Shown here piece by piece: positions 6,477 through 9,528 of a stretch of 9,528 nucleotides of DNA (position 1 is its first letter; every line of letters begins with the position of its first letter). Where the stretch lies: NCBI GenBank assembly GCA_007131745.1, contig SLPX01000359.1, positions 1 to 9,528 on the forward strand. The letters are read 5' to 3'. The position numbers and the translations under genes are program-made. This DNA is from Myxococcales bacterium. Its GTDB lineage: Bacteria; Myxococcota; Polyangia; HGW-17; SLPX01. The notes below the pieces were generated by a model, which was not told the DNA's origin, searched no databases, and saw nothing but the letters and a program-made list of their open reading frames with translations.

Positions 6477-7490
6477 ATGTCCGACAGCCATTTTGTCCAG
6501 GTTTTTTACCACGATCAGATAGTCGACGAAAAAGCAAAAATCGAAGAACTCGATTCCGAGGGAGGGTTCATTCACTGCGAATCTCCCATGCCGGTTTCCA
6601 CCCGTCTTACTCTCAGATTGAGATCTCAGCCGCAACCCGGAGCTCGCCCAGTGGGACCGCACCTGGTCGGCAAGGTCGTCCATATTGAAGAAGCATCTTC
6701 CAGAACAGACACCGAGGTGTCCGGAATGCAAATCAAATTCGATGAACCGGATGCAGCCGCGAATGAATTCATAGAAAAAGTCACATCCGGCATATCTCCA
6801 CCCGAAGCCGCTGGTGAAGCTTTCGAGGACGAACCCCTGCCCGATGCTTACGAGTCGCCCGCGGATCTCGCCCCGCCCATGAGCGCAACCGAACAGCCGG
6901 CGGTGGACGATGAAATATCAGATGAACCCGCTGATGAGCCCGTTGAAGAAGAATCCGCGGTAGGGGAAATAACCGTAGAAGAACCCGTTTCTGAAGAAAA
7001 TACAGAAGAAGACGAACCCCAAGTGGAGATCGAAAAAGAGGAAGAATCTGAAGAAGCGTTGTCAGATGCATCACCCGATGTGGCAGAGGAAGAACCGTCT
7101 CAAGAGAAAGAGTCTTCTGCAGAAGACGCCAAAGTGGTTACAGGACAGATAGTTTCAGGTGAAATCGGCGGCGACTTCGACGGAACAACGATAGAAATCG
7201 AGACTGAAATTCCGCCTCCTGAACAAGAGGAGCAACAATCCTTGAAATCCAAGACCGTGAGAGGTGTTCCCGCCGGTCCTGCCCCAGAAGATTTCGAAGC
7301 ATCAGAGGAAAAGGAAGAAAAAGCAGAAAAAGCAGAAAAAGCAGAAAAAAAGAAGAAAGGCGGAAAAAAGAAACCCGCTGTCGAAAACGAAGCAGATAAA
7401 AGCAACGAAGAAGAAGACGGCGGAAATGAAAACGACGACAAGAAAAAAGGTCGCCGGGGCCGCCGCAACCGCAAGAAAAAGAAGAAATGA
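6477..7490 (+). CDS. PilZ-like domain protein with acidic linker and lysine-rich tail
   Basis: The 337-residue product has three compositional zones. Residues 1 to about 105 resemble a PilZ beta-barrel: EELDSEGGFIHCESPMPV matches the D-x-S-x-x-G core, followed by TRLTLRL, GKVVHIEE and SGMQIKFDEP. The N-terminal RxxxR that contacts cyclic di-GMP in canonical PilZ domains is not visible, so ligand binding is doubtful. Residues ~110-270 are a low-complexity acidic linker rich in Glu, Asp, Pro and Ala. The end is strongly basic, with AEKAEKAEK, KKKKGGKKK and a final KKKGRRGRRNRKKKKK. The ATG at 6477 follows GGAGGAGG by 6 bases; a longer frame from 6408 lacks such a site. It is probably a cytoplasmic adaptor that could fold back on itself by charge or bind nucleic acid. 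It is co-transcribed with the LD-carboxypeptidase gene 10 bp downstream. Confidence 0.78.
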   Translation: MSDSHFVQVFYHDQIVDEKAKIEELDSEGGFIHCESPMPVSTRLTLRLRSQPQPGARPVGPHLVGKVVHIEEASSRTDTEVSGMQIKFDEPDAAANEFIEKVTSGISPPEAAGEAFEDEPLPDAYESPADLAPPMSATEQPAVDDEISDEPADEPVEEESAVGEITVEEPVSEENTEEDEPQVEIEKEEESEEALSDASPDVAEEEPSQEKESSAEDAKVVTGQIVSGEIGGDFDGTTIEIETEIPPPEQEEQQSLKSKTVRGVPAGPAPEDFEASEEKEEKAEKAEKAEKKKKGGKKKPAVENEADKSNEEEDGGNENDDKKKGRRGRRNRKKKKK

Positions 7491-7500
7491 AGCGGATCTC

Positions 7501-8466
7501 TTGACACCCCCCCCTGTAAAACCCAACGCGCTTTCACCCGGAGACAAGGTAGCGGTGTGCGCGCCCAGCGGTCCGGTCAACCCCGAAGCTTTTTCCAGGG
7601 GAATGGAAATTCTGTCCGCTCGATACGATGTTCATCTTTCCGAAACCCTTGCTTCGAGACGGCACGGATATCTTGCAGGCGATGACCAAACCAGGCTTCG
7701 GGAGCTGCAATCCGCTATTTCAGATCCTTCAATAAAGGCGGTTTTTTGCGCACGGGGAGGCTACGGCGCCATGCGCATCGCAGACCTCCTGAATCTGAAA
7801 ACCCTCCCGGCAAACCCGAAACCTCTCATCGGCTTCAGCGACATAACAGCTCTCCTGCTTCGATTTCACCTTCGTGGAATCGTCTGCGTTCACGGCCCCG
7901 TAGTCACCCAGATGGGAAAGCTCCCTCCCCGCGACCTGGAGCACTTGTACCGCCTCCTGGAAGACCCTGAATACCTCCCTTCTTTCCATGGAACAAACCA
8001 CTGCGGAGCAACAAACCAATCGAAAGATCCATTCAAAGGTATTCTGTGGGGGGGAAACCTCGCAGTGCTGGCCGCGTGCACTGGGAGCTTCCACCCGGAA
8101 GCATTGCCGCCAAAAAGCATTCTTGCTCTTGAAGAAACCGCGGAGCCGCCATATAGCATCGACAGGATGCTCACCCAGCTTCACCGCGCCGGTATCCTGA
8201 AACGCGTACAAGCCGTGGCGGTCGGAACGACAACGCGTCCGAATCCAACTGATCCATCATCCAAAAAATGCGAAGACTCGGTCTCGGACGAAATGCAAGC
8301 CGCTCTGTGCAACGTTTTGTCCCAACTGGAACTGCCATGGGTGAGCGGATTTCAATGGGGCCACGGAAACTCTAACCCGGCTTGGCCCATCGGCGTCAAG
8401 GCATCTCTGGATCCGACAAAAAACATACTGCAAATAACCGAACCCGCCTTATCCAATAAACCCTGA
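7501..8466 (+). CDS. ldcA: LD-carboxypeptidase, peptidase family S66
   Basis: LdcA-type enzymes cleave the terminal D-Ala from muropeptide tetrapeptides during peptidoglycan recycling in the cytoplasm; MccF relatives of the same family degrade microcin C. The 321-residue product carries LSPGDKVAVCAPSGP at the N-terminus, CARGGYGAMRI, GFSDIT with nucleophile Ser113, the ILWGGNL loop, LALEE with Glu211, the YSIDRMLTQL helix and WGHGN with His288, so the Ser-Glu-His triad is complete. There is no signal peptide. The start is the TTG at 7501, which places the conserved motif at the normal distance from the N-terminus; in-frame ATGs upstream would lie inside the preceding gene and add a basic, non-homologous stretch. 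The ribosome site is poor (GAAGCGGA), suggesting coupling to translation of the upstream gene, which ends 10 bp earlier. Eight C follow just after the start (7507-7514). The stop is 7 bp from that of the convergent DUF3467 gene. Confidence 0.9.
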   Translation: MTPPPVKPNALSPGDKVAVCAPSGPVNPEAFSRGMEILSARYDVHLSETLASRRHGYLAGDDQTRLRELQSAISDPSIKAVFCARGGYGAMRIADLLNLKTLPANPKPLIGFSDITALLLRFHLRGIVCVHGPVVTQMGKLPPRDLEHLYRLLEDPEYLPSFHGTNHCGATNQSKDPFKGILWGGNLAVLAACTGSFHPEALPPKSILALEETAEPPYSIDRMLTQLHRAGILKRVQAVAVGTTTRPNPTDPSSKKCEDSVSDEMQAALCNVLSQLELPWVSGFQWGHGNSNPAWPIGVKASLDPTKNILQITEPALSNKP

Positions 8467-8473
8467 ACGCGAA

Positions 8474-8782
8474 TCAGTGAAACACGTGCGGCTCTTCTCC
8501 GGGAGGTGTTATAGGCCCGAACCGGTTTTCGTATTTTTCTATGTTCCCCCCGAGCGCATCCACGAGCTTCTTGGCGTGCCTGGGAGTCAGGATCACCCGG
8601 GACCGTACAGTGGCCCTCGGCGGAGGAGGCCCGGGCTGGGTGTAACAAAAGTCCAGAACAAATTCGTTTTCCGAATGATGGATCATGGCAAAGTTCACAT
8701 AAACCCCTTGAGCTGTCTGATCGTCCAACTTTATTTGAAACTGCGGCCCCTTGGACTCGGGCGGGTTTTGTTTTTCCGTCAT
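8474..8782 (-). CDS. DUF3467 family protein
   Basis: This small soluble protein of 102 residues has unknown biochemical function. The family signature is clear: VYVNFAMIHHSENEFVLDF in the centre, then a proline-rich QPGPPPPRA, a strand VRSRVILTPRHAKKLVDAL and the ending NIEKYENRFGPI. ATG 8782 is chosen because AAAGGAG lies 6 bases upstream; the six extra residues from an upstream TTG (8800) overlap that ribosome site. The length is normal for the family. The gene converges on the LD-carboxypeptidase and diverges from the small gene at 8958. The ten-base repeat array at 8851-8900 lies in its upstream region and may contain its promoter. Confidence 0.88.
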   Translation of the reverse strand: MTEKQNPPESKGPQFQIKLDDQTAQGVYVNFAMIHHSENEFVLDFCYTQPGPPPPRATVRSRVILTPRHAKKLVDALGGNIEKYENRFGPITPPGEEPHVFH

Positions 8783-8850
8783 ATCGAACTCCTTTCTCAA
8801 GTGTTTCGCTCACTCTAACCATTCCCCGGAAATAAGCAAATGTAACGAAC

Positions 8851-8900
8851 GGTAGACAGGGGTATATAAAGGTATATAAAAGTATACAAAAGTAGACAAA
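8851..8900. repeat. Five ten-base units of GTATATA-like sequence in a divergent promoter region
   Basis: The units are GGTAGACAGG (8851-8860), GGTATATAAA (8861-8870), GGTATATAAA (8871-8880), AGTATACAAA (8881-8890) and AGTAGACAAA (8891-8900). Two are identical and the others differ at a few positions, giving a consensus of R-G-T-A-K-A-Y-A-R-R. Ten bases is about one helical turn, so the same face of DNA repeats five times. The array lies between the divergent DUF3467 gene and the small gene at 8958. On the minus strand, TTGTCT or TTGTAT followed by TATATA after 15 bases could act as a promoter. It may be an operator array, an intrinsically bent region or a simple-repeat expansion. Confidence 0.7.
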
Positions 8901-8957
8901 AATAGCCTTGTTCAGTACAATTTCAATTATAGAAACTCTACCCTCGGAGGTTTCGAA

Positions 8958-9284
8958 ATGAAAAGAGAACGCAGGCGACACAAGTTGTTTCTCACGCAAA
9001 ACCGGGAATATCATTTCTGCGACGATGAATGCGTGGGAGTCAGGGATCGAAAAACGGGAAATTGGATTCGAAAACACCTCGCGCTCCGCGCATACCTAAC
9101 GGGTTACGTGGACCGCGCTAAAAAAATCTGGAAATCACCGGTAAGAGGAGGGCGGCTTCACATCATTTCCGAACGAGGCGCGGTTCTTACCTCCCCCCTT
9201 ATCAACGTTTTCCGCCCCAACAAGGAAATCATCTGGTCCTACACCAGCTTCGCCAAGACAGGTGAAATCAGGGTATCCCCCTGA
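8958..9284 (+). CDS. Small basic hypothetical protein
   Basis: I do not recognise this 108-residue protein. It starts MKRERRRHKLFL and is rich in Lys and Arg throughout, has one pair of cysteines (CDDEC, residues 21-25), a basic helix-like middle (RKHLALRAYLTGYVDRAKKI) and a strand-rich second half (GRLHIISERGAVLTSPLINV, then EIIWSYTSF). There is no signal peptide or membrane segment. The gene call rests on a strong Shine-Dalgarno sequence, GGAGG 7 bases before ATG 8958, on its place opposite a divergent gene, and on a hairpin that overlaps its stop. A candidate -10 (TATAGA, 8928-8933) has no clear -35. Nucleic-acid binding would fit the charge but is only a guess. Confidence 0.65.
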   Translation: MKRERRRHKLFLTQNREYHFCDDECVGVRDRKTGNWIRKHLALRAYLTGYVDRAKKIWKSPVRGGRLHIISERGAVLTSPLINVFRPNKEIIWSYTSFAKTGEIRVSP

Positions 9285-9290
9285 TTTCAC
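9262..9290. terminator. Perfect 12-bp hairpin overlapping a stop codon, between convergent genes
   Basis: GTGAAATCAGGG (9262-9273) and CCCTGATTTCAC (9279-9290) pair without mismatch around a five-base loop. The right arm contains the TGA stop (9282-9284) of the plus-strand gene, and the Cys-rich gene on the minus strand ends 80 bp away, so it can serve transcripts from both sides. No U-run follows in either direction, so intrinsic termination is not certain; it could block exonucleases or act with Rho. Confidence 0.55.
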
Positions 9291-9369
9291 AACCCTGTTC
9301 AGACAAAACCCCACCCATCGAAATTCAAAGCCATCCCCGGTTGACGCAAATCCCCTTACGCCAACAAAC

Positions 9370-9528
9370 TCAAGGATTCCAACACGCTCCATTCACACAC
9401 ACGTGCCCGTCGGACCCGTTCCGGGAACAGTCGCCGTCGTCAGTGCATTCTTCAAGGCAGATCCCCACCTTTCTTTCTGCAGAACAAACCGCGCCTCCTC
9501 CATCATCACAGTAATCCCCGGGATCCGA
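9370..9528 (-). CDS. C-terminal end of a cysteine-rich protein (5'-truncated by the window edge)
   Basis: Only the last 52 residues are in view. They read SDPGDYCDDGGGAVCSAE, then GICLEECTDDGDC, and finish HVCVNGACWNP before the TGA at 9370-9372. Seven cysteines with Asp/Gly-rich spacing, C-x3-C-x4-DC and CVNGAC, resemble the small Cys-rich modules common in secreted or surface proteins of Myxococcota and relatives. An extracytoplasmic location is therefore likely, although the signal peptide lies outside the window. It is convergent with the small gene at 8958. It shares cysteine-rich style, but no obvious repeat, with the protein at 4577. Confidence 0.75.
   Translation of the reverse strand, partial: SDPGDYCDDGGGAVCSAERKVGICLEECTDDGDCSRNGSDGHVCVNGACWNP

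Noticed and set aside
7264..7500. An N-terminal extension of the LD-carboxypeptidase to 400 residues
   Set aside because: The extension overlaps the lysine-coding tail of the upstream gene in another frame and would add a poly-Lys/Gln segment not found in S66 enzymes.

Overview
The window looks like bacterial chromosome of moderate GC from a Myxococcota- or 'deltaproteobacteria'-like lineage. The main reason is the pair of DUF4215 (Myxococcus cysteine-rich repeat) motifs in a large Cys-rich exported protein, plus a second Cys-rich protein entering from the right edge and a DUF3467 protein. No marker here fixes the species. There are nine protein-coding genes plus the end of a tenth, and I found no RNA genes, CRISPR array, insertion sequence or prophage.

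Region 1 (1-2313, minus strand) is a compact str-type ribosomal operon. A promoter with two perfect sigma70 hexamers (2286-2313) drives rpsL (S12), then rpsG (S7), then tuf (EF-Tu, whose last ~20 codons lie beyond position 1). fusA, which normally sits between rpsG and tuf, is absent and is replaced by 201 bp containing a hairpin. tuf uses ATA for 15 of its 21 visible Ile codons and strongly prefers codons ending in G or A, unlike rpsL and rpsG.

Region 2 (2464-4460, minus strand) carries an ADP-ribosylglycohydrolase (DraG/ARH fold) followed 121 bp downstream by a metallo-beta-lactamase-fold hydrolase. The latter most likely starts at a TTG behind a strong Shine-Dalgarno sequence.

Region 3 (4514-6262, plus strand) is divergent from region 2. 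It encodes a ~561-residue probable lipoprotein with two DUF4215 motifs and ten tandem ~31-39-residue CGNCGT repeats, with about 83 cysteines in total. Three central repeat units are nearly identical in DNA.

Region 4 (6477-8466, plus strand) is a two-gene unit: a PilZ-like protein with a long acidic linker and a poly-lysine tail, then an LD-carboxypeptidase (peptidase S66) that starts 10 bp later at a TTG immediately followed by a run of eight C.

Region 5 (8474-9528) has a convergent DUF3467 gene and a small unrecognised basic protein gene. They diverge around a 10-bp-period array of GTATATA-like units (8851-8900). A 12-bp hairpin overlapping a stop codon (9262-9290) then separates the small gene from the C-terminal end of a Cys-rich protein on the minus strand. 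Apart from the ribosomal operon, the neighbouring genes do not form a recognisable pathway; peptidoglycan turnover and envelope proteins are a loose shared theme.
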